A stretch of DNA of 52,435 bases from Candidatus Methanoperedens sp. (GTDB lineage: Archaea > Halobacteriota > Methanosarcinia > Methanosarcinales > Methanoperedenaceae), in the NCBI GenBank assembly GCA_012026795.1, contig VEPM01000028.1:1-52435 (forward strand). Direction: 5' to 3'. The notes below the pieces were generated by a model. The model was not told where the DNA came from. It saw only the letters and a list, made by a program, of their open reading frames with translations, and searched no databases. The position numbers and the translations under genes were made by a program. Of the stretch, positions 25,677-33,273 are shown one piece after another (position 1 is the first letter of the stretch; each line of letters begins with the position of its first letter).

Positions 25677-25988
25677 ATGAGTCATTTAAAGGAACAGATA
25701 TTACTATCATCTGCCGAAATAATGAAGATGGTATTATTATTTTCTTCGTTACTTTTAGGAATGAAATATATGTTGCTTTATGATAGATGCAACAATGCTT
25801 GGAAAATGCTACCTAAGCTCCAATGTGAACCTGAAATTAGTACGAACTTAGTGACTGCTGGTATTATATTTTTTGTTTATTTCTGGTGTTTATTATATGT
25901 TTTCGGGCACGAGAAAAAAGAGCCGAAAAAATTGGATGATGATTTCGTCCCTTACCCAATAAAAGTAGAAAGCGAAAAAAGAATGTGA
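25677..25988 (+). CDS. Two-helix membrane protein (transposon cargo)
   Basis: 103 residues with helices at about 15-34 (MVLLFSSLLLGMKYMLL) and 58-77 (LVTAGIIFFVYFWCLLYVF), joined by a loop with two cysteines (C38, C50) that could pair outside the cell. Charged C-terminal tail. No family recognised. Second gene of a rightward pair. Confidence 0.65.
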   Translation: MSHLKEQILLSSAEIMKMVLLFSSLLLGMKYMLLYDRCNNAWKMLPKLQCEPEISTNLVTAGIIFFVYFWCLLYVFGHEKKEPKKLDDDFVPYPIKVESEKRM

Positions 25989-26043
25989 AAAAGGAAATTC
26001 AATTAAGACTCTTGATTGGAGAGCTACCACTACAATTTCATAT

Positions 26044-26223
26044 TCAAAGTTGCATCCCCTTCTCTACAACAATTCTTTTCTTTCCATCAGCTTCGACTAC
26101 AGAAACAGTTACAATTGTTTTATCATTCCATTCAAGCTCTTTAGCTTCAGGTGTCACAAAAACGACATAGTTATCATGCCAGCGTACCACCTTCTTGGCT
26201 TTTTTGGATATAATATTCTCCAT
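26044..26223 (-). CDS. Small beta-rich protein, possibly AbrB-like (59 aa, transposon cargo)
   Basis: 59 residues, MENIISKKAKKVVRWHDNYV and on, with ELEWNDKTIVTVSVV and RIVVEKG. The alternation of short strands around a W-x-D-K turn is like the swapped-hairpin AbrB fold (compare AKWKAGDKIDIEID in the gene at 27199), but shorter. It could be a DNA-binding regulator or a Sul7-like protein. The call rests on codon continuity and protein-like composition. Confidence 0.5.
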   Translation of the reverse strand: MENIISKKAKKVVRWHDNYVVFVTPEAKELEWNDKTIVTVSVVEADGKKRIVVEKGMQL

Positions 26224-26322
26224 ACTACTATCTAAATAAAAATAGCACGGTAAAAACGGTAAACGTGCTAAACACGTTATTTTTAAATAGTTGTAATAAT
26301 ATATTTAGTATAGGTGGCAAAA

Positions 26323-26955
26323 ATGGATAAACAAAAACACAAGTTAAATGTCTATTTGGTATACTTAGTAGGTCTGCTATTTCTCAGTCCAATAATTGCG
26401 AGCGCAGATGTGATAATAAAGGGAGAGGATATAATAATATCACAGGGAATAATAGGCACAAAGCCGAAGATTGTAGACGTTATTTTTGTTCCAAATGTAG
26501 ATGAACAATATTTTTTTGATAGCGATGGCAAACAAAAAGAATTTAATGTTGGCACTGTAAGGGTAACCTTTCAAAATATTGGCGATGGGCTTTGTTTTTC
26601 TGGTGTAGTATGTCCTGTTACTGTTGAGATAAAGGGAAGTAAATTTGGTTATTCTATCGGAAGCATCAATGAAAGCAGTGGATTTTATATAAATCCTTAC
26701 GGTATTGGCATTGCAGTTTTTGATGCTAAATTAGACGCCAATGAGACACAAATTGGAGAAATCATTACTGATAGTCCTACTATTATTGCAACAAGTGATA
26801 ACAAGCCAAATGGAGTACGCTATGAAGATACTAAAGTGCTAAATAACGTTAGATTTAAAGTTCCTGGAAAACCTGCTGGAAAGGCTCCTGGATTCCAAAT
26901 TGTATATGCTCTTGGAATAACGTTGCTCGCTTTTTACTTACGTAGCCATAAGTAG
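26323..26955 (+). CDS. Secreted surface protein with PGF-type C-terminal sorting signal (transposon cargo)
   Basis: 210 residues. ATG 26323 follows AGGTGG by five bases and is preferred over GTG 26314. N-terminal signal peptide (LNVYLVYLVGLLFLSPIIASA), a beta-rich body (IIISQGIIGTKPKIVDVIFV, VRVTFQNIGDGLCFSG), then APGFQIVYALGITLLAF followed by basic YLRSHK. PGF plus helix plus basic tail is the archaeosortase substrate signal known in Methanosarcinales, so the mature protein is probably lipid-anchored at the cell surface. It is unusual as cargo on a transposon. Confidence 0.75.
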   Translation: MDKQKHKLNVYLVYLVGLLFLSPIIASADVIIKGEDIIISQGIIGTKPKIVDVIFVPNVDEQYFFDSDGKQKEFNVGTVRVTFQNIGDGLCFSGVVCPVTVEIKGSKFGYSIGSINESSGFYINPYGIGIAVFDAKLDANETQIGEIITDSPTIIATSDNKPNGVRYEDTKVLNNVRFKVPGKPAGKAPGFQIVYALGITLLAFYLRSHK

Positions 26956-26984
26956 GCAGATTTTTATCTCCTACATCCCTTTTC

Positions 26985-27197
26985 TTATCTATAAGCCCGC
27001 CAGTAATCCCTGTTGCCTCTTTGCTGTTTATCTATCCAGCCACGTTTATGAAATTCCTTAAGGTACTTATCAGCAGTATTCCATGATACGTTGGCAATTT
27101 CGGCTACCTGTGTTGTGTTAAGATAATAATTGTGCTCCACTAACGCTTTTAAAATTCGTGATTCCTGCGGTTTCAACTGTGGTTTTGGATTTGGCAT
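26985..27197 (-). CDS. Winged helix-turn-helix protein (transposon cargo)
   Basis: 70 residues. A MarR/GntR-like recognition unit: ESRILKALVEHNYYLNTTQ, VAEIANVSWNTADKYLKEF, then a wing with GWIDKQQRGNRDYW. It starts one base after the AbrB-like gene, so both come from one message. Likely a DNA-binding regulator of the element. Confidence 0.8.
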   Translation of the reverse strand: MPNPKPQLKPQESRILKALVEHNYYLNTTQVAEIANVSWNTADKYLKEFHKRGWIDKQQRGNRDYWRAYR

Positions 27198-27198
27198 T

Positions 27199-27426
27199 TT
27201 AATCAGCCTTGGCTTTTCTTAACTTCAATCCTTCGTCATCGATTTCTATATCGATTTTGTCCCCGGCTTTCCATTTCGCTTCTTCAATAATCCCTGTAGG
27301 GATTTTTATCGAAAATTGCCTGGCAGTAGCATCGTACAACAATGTAACATTTTTTTTGATTGATACTGGCTCTTTTAGTCTGATTTCCGCCAAAATCTCA
27401 GGTGGGATTCTTGGTTTCTCATTCAT
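27199..27426 (-). CDS. AbrB/SpoVT-type DNA-binding protein (transposon cargo)
   Basis: 75 residues. The C-terminal half is an AbrB-type swapped-hairpin domain (FSIKIPTGIIEEAKWKAGDK, IDIEIDDEGLKLRKA). AbrB proteins bind DNA as dimers and often act as antitoxins or autoregulators. First gene of a two-gene leftward operon with the winged-helix protein, divergent from the transposase over a repeat-rich 142-base gap, so it may control transposase expression. Confidence 0.82.
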   Translation of the reverse strand: MNEKPRIPPEILAEIRLKEPVSIKKNVTLLYDATARQFSIKIPTGIIEEAKWKAGDKIDIEIDDEGLKLRKAKAD

Positions 27427-27568
27427 TATGTGAAGATAGACTATTATAGTATATAAATATATGTTTTTAGTCTTTTATGGATTAAAAGTCTTTTTTCACG
27501 TAAAGACTTATATACTTTTAAAGCAATTATGTAATAATAGACTTATAAAACATAAATAGGTGAGAACT
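27427..27568. promoter_or_regulatory. Divergent promoter/operator between element regulators and transposase
   Basis: An AT-rich gap with repeated short motifs: AGTCTTTT at 27469 and 27487, the near-palindrome AAAAGTCTTTT, and AGACTTATA at 27504-27512 and 27539-27547, 35 bp apart. TATA-like runs face both ways. AGGTGA precedes ATG 27569. It looks like an operator region for the AbrB/winged-helix pair. Confidence 0.5.
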
Positions 27569-28813
27569 ATGGAAGCTATGGATATGAGAAAAATAAAAGG
27601 TCAGCAAATAGCTGCTTCATGCAGAATAGTTAAAACCGATAAAGGCTGGCAAGTCCCATCACAATCAGGACATGGGACTTATTTAGTATATACCGAATCT
27701 TTACTGTCCAAGCCAAAATGCACATGCCCTGACCACGAATCAAGAGGAGTAATCTGCAAGCATATCTATGCTGTCGAATTAACTTTGAAGAAAGAAATCG
27801 ATGTAGATGGCAATACTACAATAACACAGACCAAAAAAATCACATACTCTCAGGATTGGAAGGCATACGACCAAGCCAAGACCAAAGAAAGGCTTCTGTT
27901 TCTTGAATTACTCAATGACCTGTGCAAAGGTCTATCAAATCCAGAATATAAGTTTGGAAGACCTACTTTACCAGTATCAGACATGGCATTTGCATCAGCC
28001 CTTAAAGTATACTCTACATTCTCCTTGAGGAGGTTTACAGGCGACATGGAGATTGCTAAAGAAAGAGGGTATATAGACCAAGTACCATGCTTTTCAGCAG
28101 TAGGACATTTCATACAAAGAGAGGATTTAACACCTGTATTGCTGGAATTGATACTGAAATCTGCATTACCACTTAAAGAAGTCGAACATGATTTCGCAGT
28201 GGATAGTTCTGGCTTTTCTACATGCAGATTCGATAGGTGGTTTTCCTTCAAATGGGGACGTGAAATATCATCCAGAATATGGATAAAAGCCCATCTTATA
28301 AATGGAGTAAAGACGCATATTGTTACTGGCATAAAGATAACAGAAGCTTATGCCAATGACAGTCCACAGTTCCCAGAACTCGTAAGCGCAACAGCCGAGA
28401 ATTTCCAGATTAACGAGGTCTCAGCAGATAAGGAATATTCAAGCAGGAAGAACTTTGAAGTCGTCTCCTCCTTAGGTGGAACTGCTTTCATTCCATTCAA
28501 GAGCAACGCTACAGACAAGCAAAGAGGCTCGCCAATCTGGAGCAAAATGTATCATTACTTCATGTATAACAAGGAGATGTTTTTAGAGCATTACCACAAG
28601 AGAAGCAACGTGGAAACAGTATTCCACATGATAAAAGCCAAATTTGGCGATTCAATAAGGAGCAAGACAAAAACAGCACAGGTAAACGAGGTATTGCTCA
28701 AAATCCTCTGCCATAACATCTGCGTGGTAATTCAAGAGATGTTCGAGTTGGGCATTCAGCCCAATTTTTGTAACCAAAATCTTGCTTGCTTACCAAGCAA
28801 CGAGAAGGCTTAA
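27569..28813 (+). CDS. Transposase, SWIM zinc finger plus IS4-type DDE domain
   Basis: 414 residues from ATG 27569. An N-terminal SWIM zinc finger (KCTCPDHESRG, then CKHIYAVEL, about 50-75) probably binds the element ends. The RNase-H-like catalytic core has D212 (FAVDSSGFST), D287 (VSADKEYSSRKN) and E349 (KRSNVETVFHMIK), the DDE triad with the Y-2-R-3-E-6-K-like arrangement of IS4-superfamily enzymes. The gene looks intact. It is the only recombinase in the element and the evident motor for its movement. GTG 27560 is an alternative start. Confidence 0.92.
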   Translation: MEAMDMRKIKGQQIAASCRIVKTDKGWQVPSQSGHGTYLVYTESLLSKPKCTCPDHESRGVICKHIYAVELTLKKEIDVDGNTTITQTKKITYSQDWKAYDQAKTKERLLFLELLNDLCKGLSNPEYKFGRPTLPVSDMAFASALKVYSTFSLRRFTGDMEIAKERGYIDQVPCFSAVGHFIQREDLTPVLLELILKSALPLKEVEHDFAVDSSGFSTCRFDRWFSFKWGREISSRIWIKAHLINGVKTHIVTGIKITEAYANDSPQFPELVSATAENFQINEVSADKEYSSRKNFEVVSSLGGTAFIPFKSNATDKQRGSPIWSKMYHYFMYNKEMFLEHYHKRSNVETVFHMIKAKFGDSIRSKTKTAQVNEVLLKILCHNICVVIQEMFELGIQPNFCNQNLACLPSNEKA

Positions 28814-28909
28814 AATTCTTATTTCTCTTTTTTAACATATAACAAAGTATAAACGAACATATTGCAGAAGACACTATTATAATGTTAAAAATAGTGATAG
28901 GTTGTAGTC

Positions 28910-29422
28910 ATGAATGTTACATTGATAAGCGTAATAGTTGCATTGGCAGTGTTAATTTTAAAAATGGAGTTCTCTTCAAAGCGGATTAATGATTTTATGA
29001 CCTTTTACGATAAATCACTATCTGATTTGGCGAAAGCAGAACAAAAAAGAATAATTGATGAAAAACAACATAACAACGCTGCGAATGAAATTAATAAATA
29101 TTATAAGGATTTTACAAAAGGTTATGTTGGTTATGTTATATTAAAATTGATTAAACCTGCTGAATGGTTAAAAAATTTTTTACCTATGCTCTTAATATTT
29201 GAAGTATTACATATTACTTTACAGGAATTTGGGTGGTCTGGTTTTTACGATGGAAGATATCCTGGGCTGAATAAACTATATGTGGTAATTATAATTTTGT
29301 TTATAATTTTTATTATGTTTGTACATTTAGCTTTTGAACTATTTATGTCTGATAAAAAAATTCGTGACTTAGAATCTAAAATTGCGTCAGTTATAGCGAG
29401 GTATATTTACGATATGCTCTGA
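28910..29422 (+). CDS. Membrane protein with central coiled coil (transposon cargo)
   Basis: 170 residues: N-terminal helix (VTLISVIVALAVLIL), a charged coiled-coil stretch (NDFMTFYDKSLSDLAKAEQK ... NAANEINKYYK), two more helices (about 90-108 and 120-146, LYVVIIILFIIFIMFVHLAF), and a short cytoplasmic tail. No family recognised. Last gene before the right end, 97 bases after the transposase, with its own TATA-like tract. Confidence 0.7.
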   Translation: MNVTLISVIVALAVLILKMEFSSKRINDFMTFYDKSLSDLAKAEQKRIIDEKQHNNAANEINKYYKDFTKGYVGYVILKLIKPAEWLKNFLPMLLIFEVLHITLQEFGWSGFYDGRYPGLNKLYVVIIILFIIFIMFVHLAFELFMSDKKIRDLESKIASVIARYIYDML

Positions 29423-29478
29423 CCTTTATATCCTGATTCCCAGACTCACAACTTTCGGTATCAGCTTTTTTACCATTC

Positions 29479-29511
29479 CTGTGTAAAAAGTGGTATGTCT
29501 GTGTATAAAGT
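29479..29511 (+). repeat. Right subterminal iterons
   Basis: CTGTGTAAAAAGT (29479-29491) and CTGTGTATAAAGT (29499-29511), 20 bp start to start, as at the left end. They face the same direction as the left pair rather than being inverted. The terminal repeat itself is inverted. Confidence 0.75.
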
Positions 29512-29525
29512 TACTGGGTTTGGCT

Positions 29526-29542
29526 ACTTCTTACACAAAGCC
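29526..29542 (-). repeat. Right terminal inverted repeat
   Basis: ACTTCTTACACAAAGCC, the complement of the left end with two mismatches, directly followed by the target duplication. Confidence 0.8.
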
Positions 29543-29551
29543 AATGTAAGC
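29543..29551. repeat. Right target-site duplication (AATGTAAGC)
   Basis: Exact copy of 24258-24266, abutting the right terminal repeat. Confidence 0.85.
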
Positions 29552-29639
29552 GCAAACTATTTATGTAATTAAGAATTAACCAGATAATAAATAGACCGGT
29601 TGTGCTAAAGATAGTAAAGTTTAGTCACAAAAATATAAG

Positions 29640-29758
29640 CCCGTTTATTAACGGGAGAGGAAAATTATTTAAAACCATACTTAAAAGTCCGAGATGCAGG
29701 GGGATTTTCCTGAAAAGGTGTTATGGTAAATGCATCAATAATAAAATGGAGGTAAAAT
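29640..29758 (+). promoter_or_regulatory. Leader of the repeat-protein gene: small hairpin, TATA-like run, ribosome site
   Basis: CCCGTT-TATT-AACGGG (29640-29655) is a perfect hairpin. A TATA-like TTATTTAAAAC follows near 29665, and GGAGGT lies about six bases before ATG 29759. This leaves a leader of about 65 bases, unusual beside the many leaderless genes. From 29552 to 29639 nothing is seen. Confidence 0.45.
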
Positions 29759-30952
29759 ATGGTTAATAACAAAACTAAACTTGTACTGTTATCTATAGCT
29801 GCAATAACTTCATTGCTTATGGGCAATGTTTTTCAAGTTTATGCAGCTCCGGATCAACAAAAAGTTCCCACCCTGGTGGTTTTTGTAAATGTAATCAATG
29901 ATGACGGCGGTGCAATGATGGCATCTGATTTTGTAGTAAGTGTTACAGCAAAAGATCCATCGCCAGCCATATTCAGTGGTACGGAAACAGGAACAACCGT
30001 TACTATGAAAAATAGTGAATATAAAGTTACTGAACTTGCAGTCAAAGGTTACGACGTATCATATTCACCGGGATGTTCCGGGCGGATAAATAATAACGAA
30101 GCAAAAACCTGTGTAATAACCAATTATGACAAAGCATCGTATTTGAAAGTAATCAAACATGTAATTAATGATAACGGAAGTACGGCTATTGCTTCTGATT
30201 TTGGAATAAATGTTTTTGGCAATAATCCCAACCCGGCTTATTTTGTGGGTTCAGAAACAGGTACTGATGTAAAAATCGGCGCAGGGTACTATAGCGTGAA
30301 TGAAAATTGGAATCCAGAATATATTACATCGTATTCGCCTGATTGTTCTGGTCAAATAAACATGGGTGAAAACAGGACATGTACCATAACCAACGATGAT
30401 ATACCCAGGGCTCAATTAGTCGTCATCAAACAAGTAATTAATAATGATGGCGGTACAGCAAGCTCATCTGACTTCACAATGTATGTAAATGGCAATTCCC
30501 CCTCGCCAGGTGTGTTTCAGGGGTCTGAAACCGGCACTAATGTAACAATCTATGAAGGCTACTATTATGTCGGGGAAAATTCAAGATCAGATTATTCTCA
30601 AACAAACTCTGCTGATTGTAGTGGTTATATTAAAGGCGGTGAAATTAAGACCTGCACAATAACGAATGATGATATAGCGCCATCTCACCTGATAGTAACC
30701 AAAAATGTGATCAATGATAACGGCGGCAAAATGACAGCAGCTGACTTTACAATGTTTGTATACGGAAACAACCCGTCACCAGGTGCATTTCAAGGGTCGG
30801 AGACTGGTACAGATGTGAATATCTATTCAGGATGGTATAATGTAGATGAGTCCTACAATCCGGAATATAGCAGATCCTTTTCTGGCGACTGCTCTGGTTA
30901 CATAAATCCTGGCGAAACAAGGACCTGTACTGTAACCAACGACGACATATAG
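29759..30952 (+). CDS. Secreted protein of four tandem prealbumin/Cna-B-like repeats
   Basis: 397 residues. Signal peptide (LVLLSIAAITSLLMGNVFQV, cut near YAAP), then four repeats of about 88-90 residues. Each opens with a hydrophobic strand and VINDDGG-like turn, has SDF, then GxETGTxVxxxxGxYxVxE, and closes with C(S)GxIxxGExKTCxITNDD. The two Cys in each repeat may form a disulfide. Such beta-sandwich repeats occur in many surface proteins of archaea and bacteria. No membrane anchor or sorting signal is seen at the C-terminus, so it may be released or bound by the S-layer. It begins just outside the transposon. Confidence 0.8.
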   Translation: MVNNKTKLVLLSIAAITSLLMGNVFQVYAAPDQQKVPTLVVFVNVINDDGGAMMASDFVVSVTAKDPSPAIFSGTETGTTVTMKNSEYKVTELAVKGYDVSYSPGCSGRINNNEAKTCVITNYDKASYLKVIKHVINDNGSTAIASDFGINVFGNNPNPAYFVGSETGTDVKIGAGYYSVNENWNPEYITSYSPDCSGQINMGENRTCTITNDDIPRAQLVVIKQVINNDGGTASSSDFTMYVNGNSPSPGVFQGSETGTNVTIYEGYYYVGENSRSDYSQTNSADCSGYIKGGEIKTCTITNDDIAPSHLIVTKNVINDNGGKMTAADFTMFVYGNNPSPGAFQGSETGTDVNIYSGWYNVDESYNPEYSRSFSGDCSGYINPGETRTCTVTNDDI

Positions 30953-31035
30953 ATTGAAAATAGATTCATATATGAAGACGGAAAGAATTAATTTCTCTCC
31001 TCGTCCTCATTTTCTTTTTTTGTTTAAAATTGGAA

Positions 31036-31767
31036 TTATTTACCAAGCACTTCTTCGAAAACCCATGCATGCTCATGAGGTTTTGTAAGGAATTCAAGAT
31101 TTTTTAAATCCCGAACAAGCCCATACATCTCTTTGCTTTTCTGCAATCCTATTTCTTTAAGATTGGCGGGTTTGCCAGGCTTGATTTCGGGCACATGTCC
31201 ATATCGCGGATTTTTAACCATTCCTTTATCCAGGATGAAATATGCGCCTCCGCCCTTTTCTTTTATTGGCTGGTATATGGACTCAAAGTCGCGTGCCACC
31301 CAGTTAGCCATTTTCAATACTTTATTTGATGTATTGATGGTAAGATGCCCGTAGCCTGGCGGAATAATCACCTTATCGCCTGCGCCTGCTTTTACCAGGA
31401 TCACATCATTTATTCCTTCATTATCCGGTTTTTGCAGCATATAAGTTGCTTCGCCTCCCAGTACTTCATATATTTCAGGATACGTGATTTGAGTTCCTGG
31501 AACAAGCGGATGATAATGACCTGCTGTTTTTACAAATTCACATCCCAGCATCTGCGGCGGGATGATAGTGATATCGTACCTGAGGCCATGTTCTTTCATG
31601 GCAGCAGCATCTTTTTTGCTCAGTGAAAGCTCCCGGTACATATAATATAATTCAGAATTTCCTGCACTTGAAAGCCAATTACGATCATAAATGACATCTT
31701 TCATGTCGGAAAGCATACGTATACCTGGCTTGACTCCCCTTGATATCATATCCAATGTCAACTCCAT
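31036..31767 (-). CDS. pgiA: Cupin-type glucose-6-phosphate isomerase
   Basis: 243 residues, archaeal cupin PGI (PF06560), unrelated to the bacterial enzyme. Metal site residues read H84 and H86 (TAGHYHP), E98 (YPEIYEVLGGEA) and H141 (PPGYGHLTIN). It interconverts glucose-6-phosphate and fructose-6-phosphate in the cytoplasm, and so supplies sugar phosphates for the surface glycans made by the genes to its right. It is divergent from the phosphodiesterase-like gene across a 126-base gap with TATATATA-like runs facing both ways. Confidence 0.92.
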   Translation of the reverse strand: MELTLDMISRGVKPGIRMLSDMKDVIYDRNWLSSAGNSELYYMYRELSLSKKDAAAMKEHGLRYDITIIPPQMLGCEFVKTAGHYHPLVPGTQITYPEIYEVLGGEATYMLQKPDNEGINDVILVKAGAGDKVIIPPGYGHLTINTSNKVLKMANWVARDFESIYQPIKEKGGGAYFILDKGMVKNPRYGHVPEIKPGKPANLKEIGLQKSKEMYGLVRDLKNLEFLTKPHEHAWVFEEVLGK

Positions 31768-31893
31768 TATGTATAATAGTGCAGTTCATTATATATATTC
31801 TGCGCCTATTGATGATCACTGTAGAAATTATATTATGATACGCCGAATGACTATACACAATCTTTTTATTTCATTCCCCCTAATCAGCGCTAT

Positions 31894-33273
31894 ATGATAA
31901 AAAATTCTGTAATTATATTATTATCTATATTATTCATTTTAATACCATTCCCTGCAGCATCCGTATCTGAAATAACATTGAATGAAGTGAAAAGACCGCA
32001 AAGCGCTATCCTTTTCATAGTTGATGGCTTTGGCTCTTCATATTATTATCCTGAAACTTCACCTTTAGCATCAGACGGCTCTTTGCTTTCAAAAGCAAAG
32101 ACCGGGAACCTGTCATTCGGAACAAGGATCGCGGATATAAGGACAAAAATTCCTGTAACTGGTATCGCACACTCGGTAATTGTTACGGGATTTTCCGATT
32201 CAAATGAGGAGATCGTGGGCTACCCGGATGCTACAATATTTGATATCACAAGAGAACATGGCCTTGTAAATCTTGCTATAATGGAAAGGGGAGATTTTAT
32301 GAATATGCGAAGCGAGCAGGATATAATTCTATTTGCCGAAAATAATTCTATTGATGAGCCGCTCATGTCAATACAAACAAAGAATGCACCTGAGGGCGTT
32401 TATGATCTGATGTATGAATGGAAGATGAAACTCCCTTCTTATCTTGATGGTAAAAAAGGTGTGGATAAATATTCTGCATATAACAGATGGGGCATTGATG
32501 CCGCAAATGCCGCAGCTTTAAATATGATAAAAAAACATCCTTCGCAGAGATTCCTCCTGACTGTGAATATCGGGGCAATTGATAGCGGTGGACATAATAT
32601 GGGAGATGATGATTACATGAAATTGATCGAGAGCCTTGATTCGGATATTTATCCCCTTTATAAGACAGCGCTTGACAATAATATTGCATTCTTCCTGACA
32701 GCAGATCATGGAATGTCTTTTGCAACAATAAACGCACGGCGTGGAGGGCATAGCTCTGATAAATATTCAACAAAGATTGAGAGCCTGAAAATACCTCTTG
32801 TAATACTCTCCCCGAATACATTAACGGGAGTTGTCGGCGGTGAATATGGACAGGAAGACATTGCTCCTACTCTCCTTGGTGTTCTTGACCTTCCGGATAA
32901 TCTCCAGTATGGAGATGGCAATGCCATCAATATAAAAAAATATGCCAGTATCTATGTAAAAGCTGATTCGAAATACCAGGTATCATTATGGAATAATGGC
33001 CAAAAACTATCTGAACATTCGGATTCCGAACTTATTTTCACGGGGCTTCCCTTGAATTCAAGTTATACCCTGAAAGCAGCAGGAGATGGCGGTACGTTTG
33101 AAGAAATAGTATCCCTTGATTCTGATAAACAATTCAGTTTTAAAAAACCGGAGAGTTTATTCAATAGTTTATTCAATATCAGTAACAGGGCATTGATCGC
33201 AATTATCCTGATATTGATTGTTAATATTGCAGGATTGATGGTCATAAGAAGGATCATGCAAAGTCGGCTATGA
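31894..33273 (+). CDS. Secreted alkaline-phosphatase-superfamily enzyme with C-terminal membrane anchor
   Basis: 459 residues. Signal peptide (VIILLSILFILIPFPAAS), catalytic domain with metal ligands D44 (FIVDGFG), D230 and H234 (IDSGGHNMG), D271/H272 (TADHGM) and H286 (GGHSSD), then a small beta domain and a final helix (LIAIILILIVNIAGLMVI) with a basic tail. Family enzymes hydrolyse phosphate mono- or diesters, and the substrate is unknown. Outside-facing and membrane-anchored. Its 3' end overlaps the convergent deacetylase-like gene by 20 bases. Confidence 0.86.
   Translation: MIKNSVIILLSILFILIPFPAASVSEITLNEVKRPQSAILFIVDGFGSSYYYPETSPLASDGSLLSKAKTGNLSFGTRIADIRTKIPVTGIAHSVIVTGFSDSNEEIVGYPDATIFDITREHGLVNLAIMERGDFMNMRSEQDIILFAENNSIDEPLMSIQTKNAPEGVYDLMYEWKMKLPSYLDGKKGVDKYSAYNRWGIDAANAAALNMIKKHPSQRFLLTVNIGAIDSGGHNMGDDDYMKLIESLDSDIYPLYKTALDNNIAFFLTADHGMSFATINARRGGHSSDKYSTKIESLKIPLVILSPNTLTGVVGGEYGQEDIAPTLLGVLDLPDNLQYGDGNAINIKKYASIYVKADSKYQVSLWNNGQKLSEHSDSELIFTGLPLNSSYTLKAAGDGGTFEEIVSLDSDKQFSFKKPESLFNSLFNISNRALIAIILILIVNIAGLMVIRRIMQSRL

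Larger units (their letters stand above)
24267..29542. mobile_element. Complete 5.3-kb cargo transposon with SWIM/DDE transposase
   Basis: Boundaries are set by 17-bp terminal inverted repeats (GGCTTTGTGTAAATAGT at 24267-24283 and its complement, 15 of 17 matching, at 29526-29542) and a perfect 9-bp target duplication. Both ends carry paired copies of CTGTGTATAAAGT spaced exactly 20 bp. Inside are one transposase (27569-28813), an AbrB-like and a winged-helix regulator, and cargo of about eight small genes, mostly membrane or surface proteins. A 9-bp duplication is known for several IS4-superfamily groups. The element is far longer than a normal IS, so it is a passenger-carrying transposon. 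I did not recognise it as a described one. It stands next to the 58-bp repeat. Confidence 0.82.

Noticed and set aside
25985-26235. Plus-strand frames of 61 codons in the transposon
   Set aside because: The minus-strand 59-codon frame (26044-26223) reads as a better protein.
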